Source: Oscillospiraceae bacterium (GTDB lineage: Bacteria > Bacillota > Clostridia > Oscillospirales > Ruminococcaceae). From it: 57,969 bases of DNA. The stretch covers positions 1 through 57,969 of the forward strand of contig JAIRWC010000006.1 of assembly GCA_031253495.1 (NCBI GenBank), written 5' to 3'. Positions within the stretch are counted from its first letter, which is position 1; each line of letters begins with the position of its first letter. A program made the translations under genes and the position numbers. The notes under the pieces are model-generated. The model did not search any database, was not told the origin of the DNA, and was given only the letters and a program-made list of their open reading frames with translations. Below, piece after piece: positions 1 to 6,847 of the stretch.

Positions 1-174
1 TGGATTTGCGGTTTGCGTTCGCCGTTTGAACGCACTTTTTCCAAGCAAAATAAGCGTGTGCGTTATCGCGGCGCGGCAAAAAATCAAGGCGCGGAATTTA
101 TGTTTGCCGTTGCGTACAATTTAAGGCGCGCGATTGTCCTTGACAAAGAACGCCGAAAACTTTGCATGGCATAA
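1..174 (+). CDS. C-terminal fragment of a DDE transposase (IS5/IS1182-like), cut by the window edge
   Basis: Reading frame 1 is open from the first base to the TAA at 172-174 and gives 57 residues. It contains FERTF, then RYRGAAKNQ, then FAVAYNLRRAIV. This order (a Glu-Arg pair, an RYRG box, and a hydrophobic stretch ending NLRR) is the usual C-terminus of DDE transposases of the IS4/IS5/IS1182 groups, where the E of the ER pair would be the last acidic catalytic residue. The N-terminal two thirds lie outside the window, so it cannot be seen whether the element is intact. No start codon is visible. The subfamily is a guess; the transposase assignment rests on motif order alone. Confidence 0.65.
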   Translation, partial: WICGLRSPFERTFSKQNKRVRYRGAAKNQGAEFMFAVAYNLRRAIVLDKERRKLCMA

Positions 175-179
175 TTTAC

Positions 180-193
180 GGGACAGCTATCCC
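180..193. repeat. Possible right end of the insertion sequence
   Basis: GGGACAGCTATCCC lies 6 bp after the transposase stop and is nearly self-complementary (12 of 14 positions). Its place just downstream of a transposase gene suits a terminal inverted repeat, but the matching left end is outside the window. The rest of 175-315 holds no gene that I can support. Confidence 0.3.
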
Positions 194-315
194 TAAAAGC
201 GTGTAATACCCGTGTTTTTGCGTGGTTTTCGCCGTGATTTATCGCGTTTTTGTTTCGTTGCGTGATTTTTCGATGTTTTTACGAGATATGCAACAGGCTC
301 TTATCGGGTTCGCCG

Positions 316-2559
316 TCAGTTAAGCTCCAGTTCCCGCACCGTCTTAACGTCGCTTATACTCGCCGAAATTATTTTCGCGTCGCTTATCGCGTAGATATAA
401 TCCCCGATAAACAGCCCTCTCCGGAAAGCGCTCCCCCAGTCCCAGTAATCGGACGTATGTGTGATTTCCCCTTTGAGGGTGAACCCGTTTTGTTCGTCGT
501 AAGAGAACACCGCGTATTTGGAATACCCCTCGGTTAGATACTCCCAGCCGTTTTCGGATATTTTCCAGATTTCGCAGACATAAGGAACGGCGATTATATT
601 TTTGTCCGGCGATACGAGAACCGCCTTATGGTCGTATTCCGCGGGGGAGACATAGTTGGCGTTGTCAACGCCGTACGGGTTGATTACATAAACGTGCCTT
701 TCGGAAAGCTCGGAATTGTTTGAAACGTCGAACATCGACAGCTTCAGCCCCGTCCTTCGCCCCGTTTCCTCGTTCGCGTCCACCCCCACGCCTAAGAGCA
801 GCCCGTCGTTCCATTTATGCATATAGCGGGAGAACCCCGGGATTTTTAACTCGTCGAGTTTTACCGGGTTCTTCGGGTCGGACAGGTCGAACGAGAACAG
901 CGGGTCGGTTTGCATGAACGTTACTATATAGGCGATATCGCCGTAGAAACGCGCCGACTGCATCCTTTCGCCCTTGCCTATACCGGTTAAGCTCGCGAGG
1001 GGGGTTAAATCCGCGTCAAAGGTGCTTAGCGTCGTGGAGATTTCCCACGCCCCCCACTGTCCCGATTCCCCCCAACCCTCGGAAACGACCCGCAGAACGC
1101 CTTTGTATTCGTCTAAGCAAAACTGGCTGTTTACCTGCCCCGGCACCCTTCCCGCCGCGACGTATTCCACATTCCCCCCATTCAGCGAAAACTTGGCTAT
1201 GTCGGTGTATACGGTTCCCTCAGTCCACACGCCGGCCGCCACGAAAATGTTATCGAGCGAGGAATATACCGTGCTGACATTGCCGAAACTCGCCCGCGAC
1301 GCGACAAAAAGTTCAGGGCTGTTCACGTCAAGCCCCGCCACCACGGTATAAGAGGCGTACTCGCCGGTTCTTTCCGGAAGCACGATACAGCGGGGTTTTA
1401 CGTAGCTTTTCTTGCCGTTGACCGTGTAATACGGAACGTAGTTGTCAAAGTCGCCTTCCACAAAGTCGGCGGTGCTTACGAAAGGCATATAAGAGGTTAC
1501 GAGGTATATGTTGCCGTTTATCATGCGGGAGGAATAATACCCGCCCTTTTGCGAATAAGAGGAAAACGGCGCGGAAAAATCGCCTCCGGCGTCGTAGACC
1601 TCTATAACCGTTTCTTCGTCGCCGCCGCCCCAATAGCGGTAATAGTCGCCCTCGTAATTATATTCGAGCTTTCTCCAGAACACAATCAGCTTGCCGTCAT
1701 AAAGCAACAGTTCTATCGGGGACGCGTTTTCTTTCCTTAAAACCGCCGTTTTTTCCATTTCGCCGTCGTTCGCTTTAACGACGCTCACATACCTCCCCGC
1801 GGAGGAAACGACGTAAATATTCCTGCCGTCGGTCTTTACCGTATCGCCCTCTTCGACCCCCTCGACTTGGTTGTTCGTGCCGGAAAAATCGGACGATTCG
1901 TCGTCGCGGTATATAGTATTATCGGCGCCATTATCGACGCTCCGGTCGGTTTCCGGTTTCCAGTTGGCGGGGACGTCTTCCGGCGCTTCATTATAAACGC
2001 CGCCGCCGGCTTGGTAAGCTTTTATCAAGATTTCCCGGTCGTAATACGCCGATTTTTTTACGGAATCGTACACCTGTTTATAGTCCGAAGCGAAAAAAAG
2101 CGAATTTGACGATGGTTCGCCTGGTTCGCCGGAAACGGTTTGTTCGCTCCCTGTAAACGTTTCTTCGCTCGAAGCGGCGGTAAAACCGGGGCTTTCCGAA
2201 TTGCCGCCGGGTTCGCCGGAAACGGTTTCCTCCGTTACGGAGAAGGGTTCTTCGCCCTCGCCCTTATCGCGGGGATAATCGGGTTCATCCGCGCCGCCGT
2301 CCGAAAACGACGGGGGGCTGTGCTTAAACTCGCCGTCGGGGACGTCGAACACGCTGTCTAAAACCAACGTCGTGGAAACCATCGTGATAACGGCGCACGC
2401 GGCTATTCCCGCCGCCGTCATAAATTTTCGCGCGGAGCGCGGCTTATATCCGCGGCTTTTTTCCGCCAGCGTTTCGGGCAGATTTTCCGGTTGAAGCCGG
2501 CGCGGGATTTCTATTTCCCGTTCGAGCATTTTTTCTCTCAGTTGACTGTTTAAACTCAT
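316..2559 (-). CDS. Membrane-anchored beta-propeller protein (COG4880-like), partner of the adjacent sigma factor
   Basis: The 747-residue protein has a cytoplasmic N-terminus of about 45 residues, one membrane segment at about 46-68 (AAGIAACAVITMVS), a low-complexity Ser/Glu/Gly/Pro linker (about 75-150, with VSGEPG twice), and a long extracellular C-terminal part with the repeating strand pattern of secreted beta-propellers (VEEGDTVKTDGRNIYVVS and similar blades). Its ATG follows a strong AAAGGAG site and lies 2 nt after the sigma-factor stop, so the two genes are surely co-transcribed. Known: this family is common in Clostridia and archaea, with unknown ligand. Inference: because it follows a sigma-70-family gene, the short cytoplasmic tail may act as an anti-sigma or sensor module, although no standard zf-HC2 motif (HxxxCxxC) is seen. 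Confidence 0.8.
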   Translation of the reverse strand: MSLNSQLREKMLEREIEIPRRLQPENLPETLAEKSRGYKPRSARKFMTAAGIAACAVITMVSTTLVLDSVFDVPDGEFKHSPPSFSDGGADEPDYPRDKGEGEEPFSVTEETVSGEPGGNSESPGFTAASSEETFTGSEQTVSGEPGEPSSNSLFFASDYKQVYDSVKKSAYYDREILIKAYQAGGGVYNEAPEDVPANWKPETDRSVDNGADNTIYRDDESSDFSGTNNQVEGVEEGDTVKTDGRNIYVVSSAGRYVSVVKANDGEMEKTAVLRKENASPIELLLYDGKLIVFWRKLEYNYEGDYYRYWGGGDEETVIEVYDAGGDFSAPFSSYSQKGGYYSSRMINGNIYLVTSYMPFVSTADFVEGDFDNYVPYYTVNGKKSYVKPRCIVLPERTGEYASYTVVAGLDVNSPELFVASRASFGNVSTVYSSLDNIFVAAGVWTEGTVYTDIAKFSLNGGNVEYVAAGRVPGQVNSQFCLDEYKGVLRVVSEGWGESGQWGAWEISTTLSTFDADLTPLASLTGIGKGERMQSARFYGDIAYIVTFMQTDPLFSFDLSDPKNPVKLDELKIPGFSRYMHKWNDGLLLGVGVDANEETGRRTGLKLSMFDVSNNSELSERHVYVINPYGVDNANYVSPAEYDHKAVLVSPDKNIIAVPYVCEIWKISENGWEYLTEGYSKYAVFSYDEQNGFTLKGEITHTSDYWDWGSAFRRGLFIGDYIYAISDAKIISASISDVKTVRELELN

Positions 2560-2561
2560 GG

Positions 2562-3104
2562 TTATTCTCCTTTAATTAACAGCTTTTCCCTTAGCTTTTC
2601 CTTAGTCCGCATAATTCTCGAGCGGACGGTGTTCGCGTTCATGCCGGTCATTTTCGCGATTTGCGCGCTTGTGTAACCGCATATCACGGATAACGAGAGC
2701 GTCAGTCTGTCAACGCGGTCAAGCCGCGCGATTTCCCTTTTGACGTCTATCAAATCGCAATCGGGTTCCGGCGTTTCGATTAAGGTTTCGCCGGCTTCGA
2801 CGGGAACCGAAAGGCTCTCCTTGGCGTATTCCTTAAACTTGCGCTTGATTTTCGCGGAAAGGATTTTCATAATCCACGCCTTGAAAGCCGTTTCGTCCCG
2901 CAGCTTCCTTATAGTCATAAACGCGTCCAAAACCGCGTCCGAAACCGCGTCTTGCGCGTCGGCGCCGTTTTTCAGCGAGTATAAGGCGACGTAATAAAGC
3001 TCCTTATAAACGCGGGAATACAGTTCGGCGAACGCGGCGGCGTCGCCGTTTACCGCGAGCTTCACGGTTTCGTTAAAATTAAATTCACCGGTGTTTTCAA
3101 TCAA
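2562..3104 (-). CDS. RNA polymerase sigma factor, sigma-70 family (ECF-like)
   Basis: The 180-residue size and layout fit ECF sigma factors. Region 2 is at about residues 15-85 (AAFAELYSRVYKELYYVAL, then a DAQDAVSDAVLDAF core-binding helix). Region 4 is at about 120-175 with a helix-turn-helix (YTSAQIAKMTGMNANTVRSR). It directs RNA polymerase to alternative promoters. Translation starts at a TTG, placed by a GGAAGGGATG ribosome binding site; TTG may keep expression low. The gene leads a two-gene unit with the beta-propeller protein. The terminator at 3139-3168 separates it from the gene upstream, so it should have its own promoter, but no clear -35/-10 pair was found in the short gap. Confidence 0.88.
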   Translation of the reverse strand: MIENTGEFNFNETVKLAVNGDAAAFAELYSRVYKELYYVALYSLKNGADAQDAVSDAVLDAFMTIRKLRDETAFKAWIMKILSAKIKRKFKEYAKESLSVPVEAGETLIETPEPDCDLIDVKREIARLDRVDRLTLSLSVICGYTSAQIAKMTGMNANTVRSRIMRTKEKLREKLLIKGE

Positions 3105-3138
3105 GGCTTATCATCCCTTCCTGTAAAATAAGTGTAAA

Positions 3139-3168
3139 AAAAGACCGTGTTTTGTTGCACGGTCTTTT
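3139..3168 (-). terminator. Rho-independent terminator of the GGDEF-EAL gene
   Basis: An 11-bp perfect stem (AAAAGACCGTG with CACGGTCTTTT) has an 8-nt loop and a run of T on the minus strand just after it. It sits between the stop of the GGDEF-EAL gene and the start of the sigma-factor gene. A-rich flanks on both sides could let it work in both directions. Confidence 0.85.
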
Positions 3169-3191
3169 AAAAAAATATTTCGCGGCCATAA

Positions 3192-5768
3192 CTACGCCCG
3201 CGCCGGCTCGGCGTTGACGCAGCTGCTCATAAAATTGGTGAAGTCGTCGTCCGCCATGGGCTTGCCGTAAAGGTACCCCTGGTGAAAGTCCACCCCGTCG
3301 ATAAATTCCAGCTGCTCCTCGTTTTCAATCCTCTTCACGCAGACGGAAACGCCGTAATCGCGCGCCCGCTTCAACAAGGAATCCGTTACGGTTCTCTCGA
3401 AATCGTCGTCGTACATGGTGGTGAAAAGGGTTATATCGGCTTTGACATAATTGACGCAGGAATGTTTTATCAGCGACGAAACGGCGTAATGCGAACCCAA
3501 GTTGTCAATGATTATTGCGACGCCCACTTTTTTGAGGGCGCCCAACACAGAAGAAACTATTTCATAATGCGCTATCAAAATTTGTTCCTCGACCTCGACG
3601 GCGAGGGCGGAGGGCGGCAGACCGCTTTCCTCGAGCGCCCTTTCAACCATGGCGACGATGGCTTTGGTGGTAAGCTCGCGCTTGGTCGTATTGACGCTCA
3701 CGAAAAATTCCGGGTCAAATTCCTTGCGCATTTTCTTGCAAAATTCACACGCCTGTTTAAGCACCCACGAGTCGACGGCGATGTCAAGCCCCATGCTTTC
3801 AGCTAAGCGTATAAGCCGCGCGGGGGGAGAGTTTTCGTCGGACATGGATATAAGCGTTTCGCATCCGAGGGCGCGCCTGCCGTCCGCGCCGAACACGGGC
3901 TGAAACCGCGCCGAAAGCCCCTTCATGCCGTTTTCAACGGCTTCGCGGAGCGTCTGCGCGCGTTTATAGTCGTCCTCGGCGGGAATTTCAAATTCCCTCG
4001 CGAAGAAGGCGTAGGTGTTCTTCCCGTATTCGATGGCTTTGTACGCGGCCATTGTGGCGGCGCGGTAAATCTCTTCGGCGGTTATGCCGGTTTCGGGATA
4101 AGGGGCGACGCCGGCGCCTATTTCAAAATAATGTTCGCTCCCTTCGTGGCGCCAAGGCCGACGGAAGCGCGTCGTCAGCTTCTCGCAGAAGTCTTTCGCG
4201 CGGGCGGCGTCGGTGTTCCTTAACAAAACGACGAACATATTGTCGGAAAAGCGGTAAGGCTCCGCTTCAAACCCGTCCGAACCGTCTATATACTCCATAA
4301 CCTTGATAATCAGCCCGTCGGTATAGCCGTGCCCCATAAGGTGGTTCAGCGTCTTGACGTTGGTTATCTTGAACGCCACAAGCACGCCCGGCGCCCCTCG
4401 CTCAAGCTCCTCGGAAAGGTCGCCGTTCAGGGCGGTTTTGTTTTTCACGCCGAGGACGGGGTCGCGGAAAGCGAGGAAGCGCAGCCTTTCGTTGGTTTTA
4501 TCCAGTTCCTCGTTGTCCTTGCAACGCATGAGGACGGTGGCGATAATCTGTGAAATGCTCCGCAAAAGCCGCTTTTCGGAATGGTTCAAAACGTGTTCGG
4601 GATTGATGATTTCATAAATGATTATCCCGTATTTAACGCCGTCGCCCGTAAGGTTCGAGGCGATATACGACGTGAAAGTATGACCCAACACGACATGGGC
4701 GATATTGTTCGAGTAATAGGTTTCATAATCGCGCAATTCCTGCATAATCTTGGGGTAATCGGAATAGGAGAACTCGCCGAGCCCTATATAATCGGCTTCC
4801 CGCGGGACCCATTCGTAACGCAGCTTGTACAGCTCTTCCAGCGGAAAGTCCTCGTAGACGACTATCCTGTCCAGCTTCATATACTCGCCCGTCAGCTTAA
4901 CGACGGAACGCATGGTTTCCATTGAGTTTTTCTCGTTCAAAACCGTGTTGTAAACACTGTTCAAAAGGATTTGCTGTTCGACGTTCTCGCTTAACAGTTT
5001 GTTCGCGCGTTCCGAATTTACCATTTCGTTGAACAGCATGACATACGCGTTCGCCATTTTTGAAAGCGTTTCCGAAAGGATTGCGTGCGTGGCCGAATAC
5101 TTTTCGATAACGCCGGCGTCGTCCGAGGCTATCGTCCAAGTGGCGTAAACCGAATGGTTGACCCTGATGTCGGCGTTTAAGGCGCGCGCGTACTTTTTCG
5201 CGTCGAATTCCGTTTGGGACAAGTCGGCCGAACAGATAAAATCCCCGTTCGCGTCGAATATGGCCGAATACAGCTTGCCGTCGACCGTGAGCGGTTCTTG
5301 TATGTTGCTCAAGTACCCCCTGTCGAGTATTTCGGCGAATCCAGCGGGTTCCGTGAACTTATCCGAGTTCTTTTTTTTAAATTCCTGGAGCGCGGGGTCG
5401 TTTTCAATGCTTTCAAGGTATTCGGAAACGTCGATGATATTCCCGAACAGATAGACCGGCTTGCGCAACCCCTTTTCCTTGTACAAACCGCAGCAGATAA
5501 GATGCCATTTGTTCTCGGGGAGCAGACGGCAGTGAGCGAACAGCGAGCCGGAACCGTTCGCGAATATTTCATCGATGCTGCGTATCAGCGCGGGGAGGTC
5601 TTCCGGCAGAACTATCTCCTCAAGGTTCGCCGTAACGTCTTTTTTATCCTTGTCGCCGCCGCCGAACCTTTCGGAGACGGTAACCGGCAGATTTTTCTTG
5701 AAATCTATGCGCGCGATGACGCATTTATTCCGGCTTAAAACGCGGAAAAAACATTCTATGTCGCCCAC
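3192..5768 (-). CDS. Degenerate GGDEF-EAL protein with PAS-like and GAF-like sensory regions
   Basis: The 858-residue soluble protein has an N-terminal PAS-like part (about 1-115), a middle sensory part with a GAF-like stretch (about 260-420), a GGDEF-like domain (about 430-590) and an EAL-like domain (about 613-850). Both output domains are decayed at key residues. GGDEF reads FSDNM (507-511). EAL reads ETL (637-639). The DDFG box is DNLG, losing the second Asp (756), and the AEGVE box is VKRIE. The Asn of VNTT (693), the Lys of KAD (776) and the Gln of HQGY (830) remain. So neither cyclic-di-GMP synthesis nor hydrolysis is expected; a role as receptor or protein-interaction module is inferred. 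Translation starts at GTG behind AAAGGGGGCG. It is monocistronic, with a mapped promoter and terminator. Confidence 0.85.
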   Translation of the reverse strand: MGDIECFFRVLSRNKCVIARIDFKKNLPVTVSERFGGGDKDKKDVTANLEEIVLPEDLPALIRSIDEIFANGSGSLFAHCRLLPENKWHLICCGLYKEKGLRKPVYLFGNIIDVSEYLESIENDPALQEFKKKNSDKFTEPAGFAEILDRGYLSNIQEPLTVDGKLYSAIFDANGDFICSADLSQTEFDAKKYARALNADIRVNHSVYATWTIASDDAGVIEKYSATHAILSETLSKMANAYVMLFNEMVNSERANKLLSENVEQQILLNSVYNTVLNEKNSMETMRSVVKLTGEYMKLDRIVVYEDFPLEELYKLRYEWVPREADYIGLGEFSYSDYPKIMQELRDYETYYSNNIAHVVLGHTFTSYIASNLTGDGVKYGIIIYEIINPEHVLNHSEKRLLRSISQIIATVLMRCKDNEELDKTNERLRFLAFRDPVLGVKNKTALNGDLSEELERGAPGVLVAFKITNVKTLNHLMGHGYTDGLIIKVMEYIDGSDGFEAEPYRFSDNMFVVLLRNTDAARAKDFCEKLTTRFRRPWRHEGSEHYFEIGAGVAPYPETGITAEEIYRAATMAAYKAIEYGKNTYAFFAREFEIPAEDDYKRAQTLREAVENGMKGLSARFQPVFGADGRRALGCETLISMSDENSPPARLIRLAESMGLDIAVDSWVLKQACEFCKKMRKEFDPEFFVSVNTTKRELTTKAIVAMVERALEESGLPPSALAVEVEEQILIAHYEIVSSVLGALKKVGVAIIIDNLGSHYAVSSLIKHSCVNYVKADITLFTTMYDDDFERTVTDSLLKRARDYGVSVCVKRIENEEQLEFIDGVDFHQGYLYGKPMADDDFTNFMSSCVNAEPARA

Positions 5769-5809
5769 GACGCCGCCCCCTTTCGCGCAGGATAATTAAA
5801 CCTACGGTA

Positions 5810-5838
5810 ATTATACCATAATTTTTCAAGAAAAGCAA
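5810..5838 (-). promoter_or_regulatory. Promoter of the GGDEF-EAL gene
   Basis: On the minus strand TTGCTT (5838-5833), a 17-bp spacer and TATAAT (5815-5810) form a sigma-A-like promoter about 42 bp before the GTG start. Confidence 0.65.
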
Positions 5839-5871
5839 TGCTTTTTGTAAAAAAAAACGGGTATTAAAAAT

Positions 5872-5900
5872 TTGCAATTTCCCGGAAATTATGGTATAAT
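5872..5900 (+). promoter_or_regulatory. Promoter of the RING/zinc-ribbon membrane protein gene
   Basis: TTGCAA (5872-5877), a 17-bp spacer and TATAAT (5895-5900). The predicted leader is about 95 nt and contains the short palindrome at 5957-5974. Confidence 0.65.
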
Positions 5901-5950
5901 TACGGTGATTGCGGAACGCCCGGCTTAAACGTTCGGTTGCGCGCCCCGTT

Positions 5951-5974
5951 CCCGATGCCGTTTTTAAACGGTGA
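5951..5974. repeat. Dispersed palindrome, copy 3 (shortened)
   Basis: CCCGAT followed by GCCGTTTTTAAACGGTGA. It matches the copy at 32243-32268 except for a 2-nt deletion, and forms a small hairpin in the leader of the downstream gene. Confidence 0.55.
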
Positions 5975-6001
5975 TATAGTATGAAAGGCGGTGATTGTAC
6001 G

Positions 6002-6844
6002 GTGAAGTTCAAAGGTGAGCAGTGCCCGGTTTGTTCAAAGCGTTTTTCCGATTCGGACGACGTCGTGGTCTGCCCCGAATGCGGAACGCCGCATCACCGT
6101 TCCTGCCACCGCGAAAGAAACGAGTGCGCCAACGCTTCGCGCCACGGCGAGGGCGGCTTTGAGTGGAAAAGCCGTCTGGCGGGGATAATCACCGCCCTCG
6201 AGGAAAAGGAGCGGCGCGACGAGAGCGAGCGGGAAAAACTGCGGGAAGAGGCGTTAAGGAGAGAAACGGAGGATTTTGAAAAAAGGGACGTCTACGGGGT
6301 GAGCCGCGCCGAGCTTTCGGCGTATATGCAGATTCCCGCGGACACCTACGAATACAGGCTGAAAATCGCCCATATAAGAAAAATCAGCTTTAACTTCTTC
6401 GCGGGGCTGTTGGCGCCGTTTTATCAGTTTTACAAAGGTATGCGGCTGTTCGGGTTTTTGGTGATGCTGTTGATGTTTTCGGTCAATCTGCCGGTTTTTT
6501 TGTCCGTGTATTTCGACGTTAAAACGCTTTTCAATTTTTTCGCGAGACTTTTGGGCTCCGAGGATTCGGCGTCGGGGGTGTTGAGTTCCGTTCAGTTCGC
6601 CCAGTGGGTTTTGCTTGTAATTTTCAACGATTATATCTATTTGCGCTTTTGCGCCCGAAAGATAAGGAAAATCCGGAAAAGCCACCCCGACGGCGGGGAC
6701 GTGTATTATGACGAGCTCCGCGCCAAAGGGGCGCCCAGCATGGGCAGGGCGTTCGGGGACGCGTTTGTCGCTTCGCTGGTGATAGCGGCGGCGGTTTTCG
6801 CGATTGTTACCGCGATTTTTCCCGACGCCGCCGCAAGGGGGTAA
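6002..6844 (+). CDS. RING-finger/zinc-ribbon membrane protein
   Basis: The N-terminus has a treble-clef zinc module, CPVC then CPECGTPHHRSCH (about residues 8-40), of the prokaryotic RING-finger type. A charged helical stretch follows (EEKERRDESEREKLREEA, about 65-95), and then three or four membrane segments from about residue 130 on (FFAGLLAPFYQFYKGMRLFG resembles a DUF2628-like region). I place the start at GTG 6002, behind AAAGGCGGTG; an in-frame ATG at 5981 would add seven residues but has no such site. It is followed after 3 nt by the polytopic membrane protein, so the two share a transcript. Function is unknown: zinc binding at the cytoplasmic face and a membrane role can be seen, ubiquitin-like activity cannot. 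Confidence 0.75.
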   Translation: MKFKGEQCPVCSKRFSDSDDVVVCPECGTPHHRSCHRERNECANASRHGEGGFEWKSRLAGIITALEEKERRDESEREKLREEALRRETEDFEKRDVYGVSRAELSAYMQIPADTYEYRLKIAHIRKISFNFFAGLLAPFYQFYKGMRLFGFLVMLLMFSVNLPVFLSVYFDVKTLFNFFARLLGSEDSASGVLSSVQFAQWVLLVIFNDYIYLRFCARKIRKIRKSHPDGGDVYYDELRAKGAPSMGRAFGDAFVASLVIAAAVFAIVTAIFPDAAARG

Positions 6845-6847
6845 TCG

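Larger units (their letters stand above)
5804..5906. repeat. Mirrored 21-bp inverted repeat spanning two divergent promoters
   Basis: Positions 5804-5824 (ACGGTAATTATACCATAATTT) pair with 5886-5906 as an inverted repeat with one mismatch. Each arm carries the -10 box of one of the two divergent promoters, so the two genes on either side present almost the same core promoter in opposite directions. The centre (5825-5885) is A/T-rich. Confidence 0.7.

Noticed and set aside
2140-2361. Plus-strand open frame opposite the beta-propeller gene
   Set aside because: No ribosome binding site or recognisable domain; it is the complement of a well-supported coding gene.
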